A DNA stretch of 64,000 nt from CAWIUB01 sp963839175 (GTDB taxonomy: Bacteria; Actinomycetota; Actinomycetes; Mycobacteriales; Jatrophihabitantaceae). Below are positions 1 to 8,031 of this stretch, piece after piece. Position 1 is the first letter of the stretch. Each line of letters starts with the position of its first letter. A program made the position numbers and the translations under genes. The DNA lies in assembly GCA_963839175.1 (NCBI GenBank), contig CAWIUB010000010.1, forward strand, positions 124,001-188,000, written 5' to 3'. Below the pieces are notes generated by a model. It did not search any database and was not told the origin of the DNA. It saw only the letters and a program-made list of their open reading frames with translations.

Positions 1-735
1 GGGGTCGATGCCGAGGTCGACGTACCAGCCCCAGCGCTGCTCGAGCCAGTACTCGAACGACTTCTCGTCCGTGCCGGGCTCGACGAAGTACTCCATCTCC
101 ATCTGCTCGAATTCGCGGGTACGGAAGATGAAGTTCCCAGGCGTGATCTCGTTGCGGAAGCTCTTGCCAGTCTGCGCGATGCCGAACGGCGGCTTCTTCC
201 GGGTGCTCGTCATGACGTTGAGGAAGTTCACGAAGATGCCCTGTGCGGTCTCCGGGCGCAGGTAGTACACGTCATCGTCCGTCTCGACCGGGCCGAGATG
301 CGTCTTAAGCATCATGTTGAACTCACGCGGCTGGGTGAACTGGCCTTTGGTGCCGCAGTGTGGGCAGTTGACATCGTCGAGGCCGTGCTCTGGCGGGTGA
401 GCATGCTTGGCCTCGTACGCCTCTTCGAGGTGGTCGGCCCGGAAACGCTGGTGGCAGGACTTGCACTCCACCAGCGGGTCGTGGAATGCCTCGACGTGGC
501 CGGACGCCTCCCACACCTGTGGCGCAAGGATCACCGCCGAGTCCAGCCCGACGATGTCTTCTCGGCTGGTGACCATGGCCCGCCACCACTGGCGCCGGAT
601 GTTCTCCTTCAGCTCGACGCCCAGCGGGCCGTAGTCCCACGCCGAGCGCGATCCGCCGTAGATCTCGCTGGAGGGGAAGACGAATCCCCGTCGCTTCGCG
701 AGGTTGACGACACTGTCGTTGCGGTCGGCGGGCAC
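1..735 (-). CDS. glyS: Glycyl-tRNA synthetase, N-terminal 245 residues (runs off the window start)
   Basis: Charges tRNA-Gly with glycine; homodimeric class II (alpha-2 type) enzyme of the cytoplasm. Reading leftwards from a GTG at 735, preceded by an AGGAG six bases upstream, the protein starts with the typical class II N-terminus (KRRGFVFPSSEIYGG, then WDYGPLGVELKEN). A zinc-knuckle-like insertion with paired cysteines (CKSC, later CPHC) follows near residues 85-120. Class II motif 2 comes next (FRNEITPGNFIFRTREFEQMEME). About 460 residues are usual, so roughly half the gene lies outside the window. The gene is divergent from the oxidoreductase at 798. Identification is firm. Confidence 0.95.
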   Translation of the reverse strand, partial: MPADRNDSVVNLAKRRGFVFPSSEIYGGSRSAWDYGPLGVELKENIRRQWWRAMVTSREDIVGLDSAVILAPQVWEASGHVEAFHDPLVECKSCHQRFRADHLEEAYEAKHAHPPEHGLDDVNCPHCGTKGQFTQPREFNMMLKTHLGPVETDDDVYYLRPETAQGIFVNFLNVMTSTRKKPPFGIAQTGKSFRNEITPGNFIFRTREFEQMEMEYFVEPGTDEKSFEYWLEQRWGWYVDLGIDP

Positions 736-758
736 CCGGCACTCCTGATCGGCTGACG

Positions 759-768
759 TGAACGTTCA
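759..768. promoter_or_regulatory. Perfect palindrome TGAACGTTCA between divergent starts
   Basis: A 10-bp perfect inverted repeat lies between the glyS start (735, minus) and the oxidoreductase start (798, plus). It could be an operator, but no cognate regulator is adjacent and short palindromes also arise by chance. Confidence 0.25.
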
Positions 769-797
769 GCGTATCGGGACTGATCTACGTTTCTCCC

Positions 798-1808
798 ATG
801 AGCGTGTCCGTGGATCCCACCCGTCCTGTCCGCTGGGGCATCCTCGGCGCCGGCGGCATCGCCGCGACGGTCGGAGCGGATATCGCAGCGTCGCCCGACA
901 GCGAGATCGTCGCGGTCGGTGCCCGCGACGCCGGCCGGGCCGCGGCATTCGCGCAGCTCCTGCACATCCCCGCCTCGTACGGCTCCTACGCCGAGCTCGT
1001 CGCCGACCCGCACGTGGACGTTGTGTACGTCGCCACCACACACGGGCAACACCATGAGCACGCCCTGCTGGCGCTTCGGGCAGGTAAGCCGGTGCTGGTC
1101 GAGAAGGCCTTCACCCTCAACGCCCGGCAGGCACGCGAGGTCATCGCCGAGGCGCAGGCGCGGGAGCTGTTCTGCATGGAGGCGATGTGGATGCGGTTCA
1201 ACCCGCTCATCCGTCGCGCGAAGCAGCTGGCAGCCGACGGCGCGATCGGGGATCTCGTGTGCGTGCGCGCCGACCTGCTGGCCTACTTTCCGTTCGACCC
1301 CGCGCACCGGCTCTACGATCTTGCGGCCGGCGGCGGAGCGTTGCTGGACCTGGGGATCTACCCGGTTCACTTCGCCTGGCTGTTCCTCGGCCGTCCGGAC
1401 ACCTCGCACGCCGTCGGCTCGCTGTCGCCGACGGGCTCGGACACCTCGACGGCGCTGCAGTGGGGCTATGCGGACGGGCGGTTCGCCCAGCTCGCCTGCA
1501 GCGCCCGCGGCGCGAGCCCGACGACCGGCGCGGTCGTGGGCACCGCGGGCTGGCTGACCGTCGCGCCGCGGCTGCACCGCCCGACACAGCTCACCGTGCA
1601 CACCGCGGACGGTGAGCAGGTGATCGAAGCGACGGTTAGCGGCAACGGCTACGGCCCGCAGATCGCCGAGGTCGAGCGGTGCCTGCGTGCGGGCGAGACC
1701 GAGAGCCCGACAGTGCCGCTGGCCACCACGCTCGGCATCCTCGACGTTCTGGACGCCGCTCGTGCGGAGGTCGGGGTGCGTTACGACGCAGACGACGAAC
1801 CGGGGTGA
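798..1808 (+). CDS. Gfo/Idh/MocA-family NAD(P)-dependent oxidoreductase
   Basis: A 336-residue cytoplasmic dehydrogenase-like protein. The N-terminal Rossmann fold is visible as WGILGAGGIA (residues 13-22). The EKA sequence near residue 100 replaces the family EKP signature, with the conserved lysine kept. The C-terminal half matches the alpha/beta substrate domain, including the GGGALLDLGIYPVHF stretch typical of dihydrodiol-dehydrogenase and xylose-dehydrogenase relatives. Substrate cannot be told from sequence; a sugar or polyol is the usual guess. The DUF6104 gene follows after 3 bp, suggesting co-transcription. Confidence 0.88.
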   Translation: MSVSVDPTRPVRWGILGAGGIAATVGADIAASPDSEIVAVGARDAGRAAAFAQLLHIPASYGSYAELVADPHVDVVYVATTHGQHHEHALLALRAGKPVLVEKAFTLNARQAREVIAEAQARELFCMEAMWMRFNPLIRRAKQLAADGAIGDLVCVRADLLAYFPFDPAHRLYDLAAGGGALLDLGIYPVHFAWLFLGRPDTSHAVGSLSPTGSDTSTALQWGYADGRFAQLACSARGASPTTGAVVGTAGWLTVAPRLHRPTQLTVHTADGEQVIEATVSGNGYGPQIAEVERCLRAGETESPTVPLATTLGILDVLDAARAEVGVRYDADDEPG

Positions 1809-1811
1809 GCC

Positions 1812-1988
1812 ATGTACTTCACCGATCGCGGAATCGAGGAGCTGGTCGACCGGCGCGGCGAGGAGCAGGTGACGCTGGCCTGGCTCGCAGATCGGCTGCA
1901 AACGTTCGTCGACCAGAACCCTGAGTTCGAGACGGCCGTCGACCGGCTGGCCACCTGGCTGGCCCGCGCCGCCGACGAGGACGTGTAG
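1812..1988 (+). CDS. DUF6104 small conserved actinobacterial protein (58 aa)
   Basis: The ATG at 1812 lies 3 bp after the upstream stop. The protein opens MYFTDRGIEELVDRRGEE and ends TWLARAADEDV, the pattern of the DUF6104 family found next to diverse genes in Streptomyces and relatives. It is short, acidic and soluble with no membrane segment. Function is unknown. It lies entirely antisense to the C-terminal extension of the yczE-like reading frame on the other strand. Family conservation makes this the more certain coding strand in 1819-1988. Confidence 0.8.
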   Translation: MYFTDRGIEELVDRRGEEQVTLAWLADRLQTFVDQNPEFETAVDRLATWLARAADEDV

Positions 1989-2688
1989 CGCGTTCCATCC
2001 CACGCATGCACGAGCCGGACGGGGAGAACGCGGCGCACCTGGGCGCCGTCACGCCGTGAGCGCCGCCTCCGCCGGCTGCGCCCGCGATTGCCCGGGATCG
2101 CGACCGCGCCGCGAAAGCGTGCAGGAACAGCTGGCTGAGCGGGCCGATCGTCACGGCGAACGCGATGGTCCCCACCCCCACCGTCCCACCGAGCAGCCAG
2201 CCGGCCGCGAGGACGGTGAGTTCGATCCCCGTGCGCGTCAATCGGATCGACACGCCGGTTCGGCGGGCCAGACCGGTCATCAGGCCGTCGCGCGGTCCCG
2301 GACCGAAGTCGGCGCCGATGTACATCCCGGTGGCGATCCCGCACAGCACGATCCCGCCGCTCAGGTAGCCGACTCGCAGGGCCATGACGTGCGGCACCGG
2401 CAGCAGATGCAGCACGACATCAAGCGCCGCCCCGATCAGCACCACGTTGCTGAGCGTCCCGAAGCCGGGCCGCTGCCGCAGCGGCAGCCACGCCAGCAGC
2501 ACGAGCGCTCCGACGACGATCACGACGACCCCGATCGAGATGGGCAGCCGCCGGGACACGCCCTGGTGGAACACGTCCCACGGATCGAGGCCGAGGCCGG
2601 CCCGGACCTGCAGCGCACTGGAGGTCCCGTACAGAACCAGGCCAAGATAGAGCTGAAGCAACCGCCGGAGCAGGCCAGAACTCGACAC
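1819..2688 (-). CDS. yczE: YczE/YitT-type integral membrane protein with an odd C-terminal extension
   Basis: About five hydrophobic segments occupy the first 200 residues (LYLGLVLYGTSS, VVVIVVGALVLLAWL, the GYLSGGIVLCGIATGMYIGAD region and others), with the family phrases GLGLDPWDVFHQG and FGPGPRDGLMTGL. This matches YczE-like membrane proteins, usually about 210 residues. I chose the GTG at 2688, behind GATGGGAAT; an upstream ATG at 2718 is the alternative. After about residue 205 the frame continues for some 85 Arg/Ala/Pro-rich residues without family character and overlaps DUF6104 antisense, as if an original stop was lost. It is divergent from the MocR regulator, a known pairing (YczR/YczE). 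Function is unproven; a transporter is suspected. Confidence 0.8.
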   Translation of the reverse strand: MSSSGLLRRLLQLYLGLVLYGTSSALQVRAGLGLDPWDVFHQGVSRRLPISIGVVVIVVGALVLLAWLPLRQRPGFGTLSNVVLIGAALDVVLHLLPVPHVMALRVGYLSGGIVLCGIATGMYIGADFGPGPRDGLMTGLARRTGVSIRLTRTGIELTVLAAGWLLGGTVGVGTIAFAVTIGPLSQLFLHAFAARSRSRAIAGAAGGGGAHGVTAPRCAAFSPSGSCMRGMERATRPRRRRGPARWPAGRRPSRTQGSGRRTFAADLRARPASPAPRRAGRPAPRFRDR

Positions 2689-2781
2689 ATTCCCATCGTC
2701 TCGGTGGCAACCAATCAATATCTCTGGCCAATCGGCGGCAGATGGTCTGGGTTAGCCCATACCAATCTGGGGCATGATGGC

Positions 2782-4233
2782 GTGGTGACCTTCCTCGTGG
2801 GAAACCCACGGATCAGCGCACGAGCGCTCGCCGCGCTGCTCCCCAACCTGCGTCAGCTCCCCGGCCCGGTGTACAGCGGCCTGGCCGATGCCGTCGTGGC
2901 ACTCGTGCTGGATGGGCGGATGGCGCCAGACACCCGGCTGCCGTCCGAACGCGACCTCGCCGGGCAGTTGACCGTTAGCCGGGCAACGGTCACCTCTGCA
3001 TACGACCTGCTACGCCACGAGGGATACCTGCGTAGCCGCACCGGGGCCGGAAGCTACCTGACGTTGCCCGCTGGTGCGCGGCTGAGCAGCTCCGCATCGC
3101 GCTGGCTACCCGCGCGAGCGCACGCCGACGAGATCGACATGTCCTTCGCCGCGCTGCCGGCGCCGGAGGGCGTGCTCCCCGAAGCGCTTGCCGAGGCCGG
3201 ACGCCGGCTACCAGGCCTCGCCACCGGCACCGGCTACGACCCGTGCGGCCTGCTCGAGCTACGCGCGGCCATCGCGAACCGCTTCCATGACCGCGGTGTG
3301 CCGACCGACCCGGACCAGATCCTTGTCACCAACGGGTCGCTGCACGCCTTCGACCTGCTGCTGCGACTGCTCGTCGGGCCCGGCGATCGGGTATTAACCG
3401 AGCTACCCACCTACCCGGGTGCGCTGGACGCGCTGCGGGGCAGCGGGGCTCGGGTCGTCGTCGCGCCGATGGCGGCCGAGGGCGGGTGGCAGGTCGACCA
3501 GCTCCGGGCGATCCTGCGGCAGACCGCGCCCCGGCTCGCCTACCTGATCCCGGACTTCCACAACCCGACGGGGGCGCTGATCGGCGCGGACGAACGACGG
3601 GCCGTGCTGCGCGTCGCCCGGCGAAACGGCACCACAGTGGTCGTCGACGAGTCGTTCGCCGAACTCGGCTACGACGGTGTCGCGCTGGCCACTGCGGGGC
3701 TGGACGCGTCCGTCGTCACGATTGGGTCGTTGTCCAAACCGGTGTGGGGTGGCCTGCGGTTGGGCTGGGTGCGGGCATCCACGGACCTGGTACGCCGGCT
3801 GGCCGCCCGCCGCGCGTCCAGCGACCTCAGCGGATCGGCGCTCGACCAGCTGATGGGCATAGTGCTGTTCGCCCGTTTGGACGAGATCCTCGCCGCGCGG
3901 CGGGCCCAGCTGCGGCCGCAGCGGGACGCGTTGCTGGCCGCGCTTTCTCGCGAGCTACCCGAGTGGCGGGTGCCAGTTCCGAAGGGCGGGTTGTCGCTTT
4001 GGGCCGAGCTGGACGCTCCGTTCGCTACCCCGCTGGCCCTAGCCGCGGCCCAACGCGGGGTCCAACTGGTCAGCGGGTCGCGCTTCGGTGTCGACGGCAC
4101 GCTCGAGCGCTTCCTGCGGCTGCCCTTCTCGCTGCCCGCCGACCGGCTCGACGAGGCCGTCGGACGTATCGCCAACGCCTGGCGCGGCCTGGACCGGGCC
4201 AGGCCAACCCTACGTCCCCTGATAGTCGCCTAA
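2782..4233 (+). CDS. MocR/YczR-type transcription factor (GntR wHTH fused to aminotransferase fold)
   Basis: A 483-residue regulator. Residues about 20-95 form the GntR winged helix (RLPSERDLAGQLTVSRATV). The rest is a fold-type I PLP domain with the phosphate and lysine region GSLSKPVWGGLRLGW, lysine near 319. In this family PLP binding controls DNA binding; some members govern pyridoxal or amino-acid genes, others a divergent membrane gene. The frame is open upstream to 2056, but the sequence is unlike protein before the GTG pair at 2782/2785, and a GGGG lies at suitable distance, so I start there. The divergent yczE neighbour is the probable target. Confidence 0.9.
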   Translation: MVTFLVGNPRISARALAALLPNLRQLPGPVYSGLADAVVALVLDGRMAPDTRLPSERDLAGQLTVSRATVTSAYDLLRHEGYLRSRTGAGSYLTLPAGARLSSSASRWLPARAHADEIDMSFAALPAPEGVLPEALAEAGRRLPGLATGTGYDPCGLLELRAAIANRFHDRGVPTDPDQILVTNGSLHAFDLLLRLLVGPGDRVLTELPTYPGALDALRGSGARVVVAPMAAEGGWQVDQLRAILRQTAPRLAYLIPDFHNPTGALIGADERRAVLRVARRNGTTVVVDESFAELGYDGVALATAGLDASVVTIGSLSKPVWGGLRLGWVRASTDLVRRLAARRASSDLSGSALDQLMGIVLFARLDEILAARRAQLRPQRDALLAALSRELPEWRVPVPKGGLSLWAELDAPFATPLALAAAQRGVQLVSGSRFGVDGTLERFLRLPFSLPADRLDEAVGRIANAWRGLDRARPTLRPLIVA

Positions 4234-4275
4234 GCACCGCGGCGCTCGGGAGATCGCGGCACGTCAGCACGCCTG

Positions 4276-4435
4276 CTAGACCGAAGCTCTGGCGACCGAT
4301 TGCGACGTCACGCCGTCAACTCGCGCCTGCTCAGCCACCGCGGCGGCCACGGCCGGCACCACGCGGGGGTCGAACGGACTGGGCACGATGTGGTCCGCGC
4401 GCAGGTCATCGGCGACCACAAGAACGATGACGTAT
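4276..4435 (-). pseudogene. C-terminal remnant of a malic enzyme (NAD-dependent malate dehydrogenase, decarboxylating)
   Basis: On the minus strand a 50-residue tail reads ADDLRADHIVPSPFDP, then RVVPAVAAAVAEQARVDGV, and stops at 4276-4278. This is the terminal helix region of bacterial malic enzymes (motif I/VPSPFDPRV.PAVA.AVA). Upstream in frame there is a stop within about ten codons and no catalytic domain, so only the 3' end of a former gene remains. It borders the accessory CHAT patch. Confidence 0.75.
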
Positions 4436-4641
4436 TCACCACAAGACTGTTCTCACGAATCTTCGGTGGGCTGGCTCTGTTGCGCTGATTACACGGGGAT
4501 GATCTTGACCTGGGGTGAGGCCGGCGGACAGTCCCTCCCCTGGCGACGGCCGCTGCTCGCGGCGGCGGGCCGGTCTGCCTGCGAGATATCCGGACGTTTG
4601 CAAATAAGAGTGGTGACAGTGTCTGCGGGGGGGATTGTCGG
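4436..4641. other. Intergenic stretch, no recognisable gene
   Basis: About 200 bp between the malic-enzyme remnant and the CHAT gene stop. No conserved reading frame or clear terminator is seen. Base composition is slightly more AT-rich than the flanks (for example GCAAATAAGAG near 4602), consistent with a junction of an inserted segment. Confidence 0.4.
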
Positions 4642-6522
4642 TCAGCAAGCGGTGTATAGCGCGCCGTAATTGGTGGGTTCTAGTCCGAAGAGGTAGGTGC
4701 CGTCGCCTTGAGCCTCTAGGAAGAACATGACGGTCCAATGGGTGCACGTTTCGCCGTCGGGACCGTCCTGCGGGTTCTGGGTGCTCGTGAATGTGACGGT
4801 GGCGCCCGGACGGCCATCGGAGGCGGTGTCGAGAGCGAGTAGCTGCGCGGAGCTAACTTTGGTTGACCTGTAGCCCCCTGGATCGAGGTGCGTGCGCTTC
4901 GCCGGCGTGAACAGGGAGAAGTAGTCGTCGAACGTGCGCTGGTTGATGTCGGTAAAATACCGGGTGAGCATCGCGACAACGGTGTGGGCGAGTGGGTCTT
5001 GTTGTGCTGACGGTGCGACCATGACCACAGAGTTGCCGGTGAACGGCTGCGTCGGGATGGTTGTCGGGGCGCGAGACGTCGGCGTTGGTGTGGTCTTCCC
5101 GTTGTCGGAGGAGCTGTCGGCCGTAGTCGGCGAGAGGATCGCTGACGACGACGCACTGGTGTCGGCTGCGTGTGTCGATCGATGCTGCGATCTGATCAGG
5201 ATGACCACCACCGCGGCCGCGACTATCGCGGCAGCACCGACGGCGATGCCGATATACCAGCCTGGACCGTGGCCCGGTGGCCGGATCGGCGGGGAAGGTT
5301 GTTCGGGCGGCGCCGTGCCGGCAGTCGGCGGGCTGGTCGGTGGACCGGACACCGGCGGGGGCCGTGGCGGTCTGTCTGGGGGCTCGGGCTCGGATCCCTG
5401 CAGCGATTGCGGCGGCGGCAGTTGCAGCGGTGGTGGCGGCGGGGGCGGTGGCGATGGCGGTGGCGTGATCGGGTCTCCCGGTCTGCGTTCGATGCTCTCG
5501 AAGATCCGCCCGTCCGGGGCGCGCAGGAACAGGACGGGGGTTGCCCATTCCCGGCCGAAGTCCGACAGCATGGCCTTGCGCGCGCTGGTCACCGCCTGAT
5601 CCACCGGTTCGCCGTCGGCAAGCGCACCGTACAACTCGTTGGTGAAGACGATCGCCGCGCCGTCGGTGATCGGGAACTGCATCGCCACGACGGCGGACGC
5701 TTCCTGCTGGACCAGGCCTTGGGCCATGCCGCTGTAGGCGTCGAGGTTGTCGGTGGTGGCCGTCTGGCAGGCGTTCAACACGACAAGGCGGAGCGGGTCG
5801 TGATCGCGCACATGCGCGCCGAGCTGGGTGGACGATACGTTGACGGCGCGTCCGCTCGGGTCGCAGAACGCGAGCACGCCGTCGCGGGTGTGCGGATCGA
5901 AGTCGCCGTGGCCGACGAAGTGCAAGACGTGCACGGTGTGCTGTCGCAGCCACCGTTGCAATTCGGCCAGAGACGCGTGCTGCAGCCTGTCGACGACCAC
6001 GAGACCGGATCGTTCGGGCTCAGCGAGCGCGCGACGGATGCTTGCCCATTCGTGTTCGACGTCGAGCCGCTCAAGATCATGCGGTGAGGAGATGACGACC
6101 AGGATGTGCAGGGGTCCGCCCACGACCAGCGGGCGCGGCGGGTTCCGGACATCGAGATACCGCACAATCGGTGTGCGGTCGGATTGTGCGACGAACCGCT
6201 TCTCGCGACGGTCGTAGAGGAATTCCCACGGCAGGCCCGCCAGCGCCGGCGCCTCGGCAAGGCGCAGTCGCAGCCGGACTCCGTGGTCCCGCTCTCGCGC
6301 CCTATCGACGCTGCGCGACCACGCCTCGCGCACGTCATCACGGAATACCGCGTCGAACAGTCCTGATCCGAGCTCGACGGACGCCTGCGAGTACGGGTCA
6401 GATATCCGCCGGGTGCCGGCACGTCCGGGACCCAGCTTCAGCAGGACGTTTTCGAGCTCGACGTCGGAGAACGGTAGCGAGGAGAGCAGGACCGTCGTGT
6501 CGCCGACAGCGGAACGGGTCAC
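4642..6522 (-). CDS. CHAT-domain (caspase-like) protease with transmembrane anchor
   Basis: A 626-residue protein as read from GTG 6522. Residues about 1-345 hold a CHAT peptidase domain with the dyad visible as HFVGHGD (His205) and LNACQTA (Cys252). Residues 350-418 are proline-rich, 421-442 a single membrane helix (WYIGIAVGAAAIVAAAVVV), then a Ser/Thr-rich linker and an extracytoplasmic NTF2-like tail. The protease domain would face the cytoplasm. The expected N-terminus (MSSRVYDNFDVLIEG, ATG at 6593) is in another frame and joins this one at a five-G run (6548-6552), so the gene may be longer and frameshifted. The Trypco1 gene upstream stops 4 bp before that ATG, indicating an operon. CHAT proteases of this type are predicted effectors of regulated conflict systems. 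Confidence 0.85.
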   Translation of the reverse strand: MTRSAVGDTTVLLSSLPFSDVELENVLLKLGPGRAGTRRISDPYSQASVELGSGLFDAVFRDDVREAWSRSVDRARERDHGVRLRLRLAEAPALAGLPWEFLYDRREKRFVAQSDRTPIVRYLDVRNPPRPLVVGGPLHILVVISSPHDLERLDVEHEWASIRRALAEPERSGLVVVDRLQHASLAELQRWLRQHTVHVLHFVGHGDFDPHTRDGVLAFCDPSGRAVNVSSTQLGAHVRDHDPLRLVVLNACQTATTDNLDAYSGMAQGLVQQEASAVVAMQFPITDGAAIVFTNELYGALADGEPVDQAVTSARKAMLSDFGREWATPVLFLRAPDGRIFESIERRPGDPITPPPSPPPPPPPPLQLPPPQSLQGSEPEPPDRPPRPPPVSGPPTSPPTAGTAPPEQPSPPIRPPGHGPGWYIGIAVGAAAIVAAAVVVILIRSQHRSTHAADTSASSSAILSPTTADSSSDNGKTTPTPTSRAPTTIPTQPFTGNSVVMVAPSAQQDPLAHTVVAMLTRYFTDINQRTFDDYFSLFTPAKRTHLDPGGYRSTKVSSAQLLALDTASDGRPGATVTFTSTQNPQDGPDGETCTHWTVMFFLEAQGDGTYLFGLEPTNYGALYTAC

Positions 6523-6597
6523 CCGGACCCGGAAGCGGCCGCCTCCACCCCCTCGATGAGCACATCGAAGTTGTCATAGACGCGCGAGGACATTCGA

Positions 6598-6951
6598 TCA
6601 ACCCGTCTCGGCCTTGTCCGCCGGCGCCTTCCAGGAAATCGTCACCGAGAAGTTCGCCTTTGCCGCGGTCGAGGCGATGATGGCGCCCGCCTCGGCCGAC
6701 AGCTCAACCCCAAAGGTCACCGACACCTCGTCGGGGCGCCGCGGGAGGCGGGAGAACGCGTCCACGAACGCCGTGGCGGCGGGCTTCAGCCGCTCGACCG
6801 CCGCGTGCATCGTGCCGGTGGACCGTTCAACCACATCGCGGGATCCGCCGCCGCGATAGACCGGCCGATCCGACCCAAAGCTGTCATGGCGTTCGGTGAC
6901 GACCAGGATCGTGCCACCACCCTCAACGGGGAACTCCACCAAGGTCGACAT
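6598..6951 (-). CDS. Trypco1 / CU044_2847-family protein (trypsin-co-occurring domain 1)
   Basis: A 117-residue protein beginning MSTLVEFPVEGGGTILV and ending with the beta-rich FGVELSAEAGAIIASTAAKANF stretch that defines the Trypco1 family. This family was named because it sits beside trypsin-like or CHAT proteases in actinobacterial conflict loci, where it is thought to act as a signal or effector-associated component. Its TGA at 6598-6600 is 4 bp from the likely true ATG (6593) of the CHAT gene, so the two are almost certainly translationally coupled. No membrane segment. Confidence 0.8.
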   Translation of the reverse strand: MSTLVEFPVEGGGTILVVTERHDSFGSDRPVYRGGGSRDVVERSTGTMHAAVERLKPAATAFVDAFSRLPRRPDEVSVTFGVELSAEAGAIIASTAAKANFSVTISWKAPADKAETG

Positions 6952-7164
6952 ACTGCCCCCTCCGGCCGGCCCCGTTGGTCAAGTCTGACAAGGCTTCGAC
7001 CTGAACGTGACCTCTATATTGCTGGGAGTAGTCGCGAGCGCCCCAGATACATCGGCAGCGGACTCCAACACTTTCCGTTGTCGGTGAGCCGCTGGGCCGG
7101 CCCCGCTAGGCGCGCAACGCTAGGGCCAGGCCGTCGAGACCGGCCGGGTCCGCTCCCGGGGCAT

Positions 7165-7505
7165 CAACCGGGCGTTGACATGAACCGGGAATGGTCATCG
7201 ACCCGGTCAACGCCTTGGGGCTGCCGTCGGCGAGCAGGAACCGGCCCACCACGTTCATCTGCCACAACTCCATCGGCGCGGCCCGCTCCCACCGCTTGAA
7301 CCGCTCCGCCCGCCGTCGCGGCGCATGGGTTCGATCATCCGGGGCCGCGCCAGGCACCGGTAAACCGCTGACTCCGACGGCAGCGTCTCAGCCGGGCACC
7401 AGCCGACGCCGCTCGATCTCGTGCCGGATCCGCCGCGGACCCCGGTACCGGTGCTTACGCCGCAACTCCAGCACGGCCGCCTTGCAGTCGCCATGGGTTA
7501 CGGCG
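7165..7505 (-). mobile_element. IS481-family transposase remnant
   Basis: Three minus-strand frames carry consecutive pieces of an IS481 rve-type transposase: AAVLELRRKHRYRGPRRI then a TGA, LPSESAVYRCLARPRMIEP, and RFKRWERAAPMELWQMNVVG followed by FLLADGSPKALTG and DDHSRF in the next frame. At least three frame changes and an in-frame stop show it is dead. Terminal inverted repeats were not found. It lies between the Trypco1 promoter and sodX. Confidence 0.8.
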
Positions 7506-7535
7506 CAGCTCGGTCGAGCCGGGGGGCGCCCGGCG

Positions 7536-7928
7536 CTACGAGTCTGTCACGGCGTCCGGCGGCGGCGGTACGTTAGCCGATTCACCGAAGTCGGCACGCC
7601 GGACGCGTCGTGGCCAGGGTCGCCCGAGCGCGCCGCGGGCGCGGGTCCAGCGCACCAGCACGCGTCCGGCCACGTCGGCTATCCCATGCGCGGCGCTGTC
7701 GCCGCCGGCGTGCGGGTTGTCGCTTCGCAACAGCCATCCGCCCTGCGCCGGGACGGAGGCTCGCTTCAGGACGGGCGTGCCGGGCATGCTGCGGAAGTGG
7801 GCGAGGACGACGTCCCCAGGGTGGATCGCCGCGCCGATCCAGACCAGCGCCGTGTCTCCGTCGTGGAGGGTGGGAACCATCGACGGCCCGCTCACGTGTA
7901 CCCGTTGCAGCGGAGTCAGGGCGCGCAC
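7536..7928 (-). CDS. sodX: Nickel-type superoxide dismutase maturation protease (S26/S24 peptidase)
   Basis: About 130 residues from the second of two adjacent GTG codons (7928). It has the signal-peptidase-like core VSGPSMVPTLHDGD, nucleophile Ser16, and the general-base lysine region PVLKRAS (Lys55). No N-terminal membrane anchor is present, as expected for SodX, which trims the Ni-SOD propeptide so that the new N-terminal histidine can bind nickel. It is divergent from sodN (104 bp between starts), whereas in Streptomyces the two are usually codirectional. The neighbour settles the assignment. A longer frame reaching 8027 would run almost to the sodN start and is less likely. Confidence 0.85.
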   Translation of the reverse strand: MRALTPLQRVHVSGPSMVPTLHDGDTALVWIGAAIHPGDVVLAHFRSMPGTPVLKRASVPAQGGWLLRSDNPHAGGDSAAHGIADVAGRVLVRWTRARGALGRPWPRRVRRADFGESANVPPPPDAVTDS

Positions 7929-8031
7929 CACGCCCTCATGCTGCCTGTCTGCAGGCACGGCCCGCGAGTAGGGTCGAGCGCGGAGTTGGGCACCAGACAT
8001 CAAGCCGTTGCTGCAGGAGGTCATCACCGCT

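Noticed and set aside
609..2003. 464-residue minus-strand frame opposite the oxidoreductase
   Set aside because: Third-position GC shadow of the Gfo/Idh gene; no family features, while the plus strand has clear Rossmann and EKA motifs.
4466..4500. GGCTCTGTTGC resembling the terminal repeat of IS6-family elements
   Set aside because: Too short, no matching second end and no IS6 transposase; likely chance.
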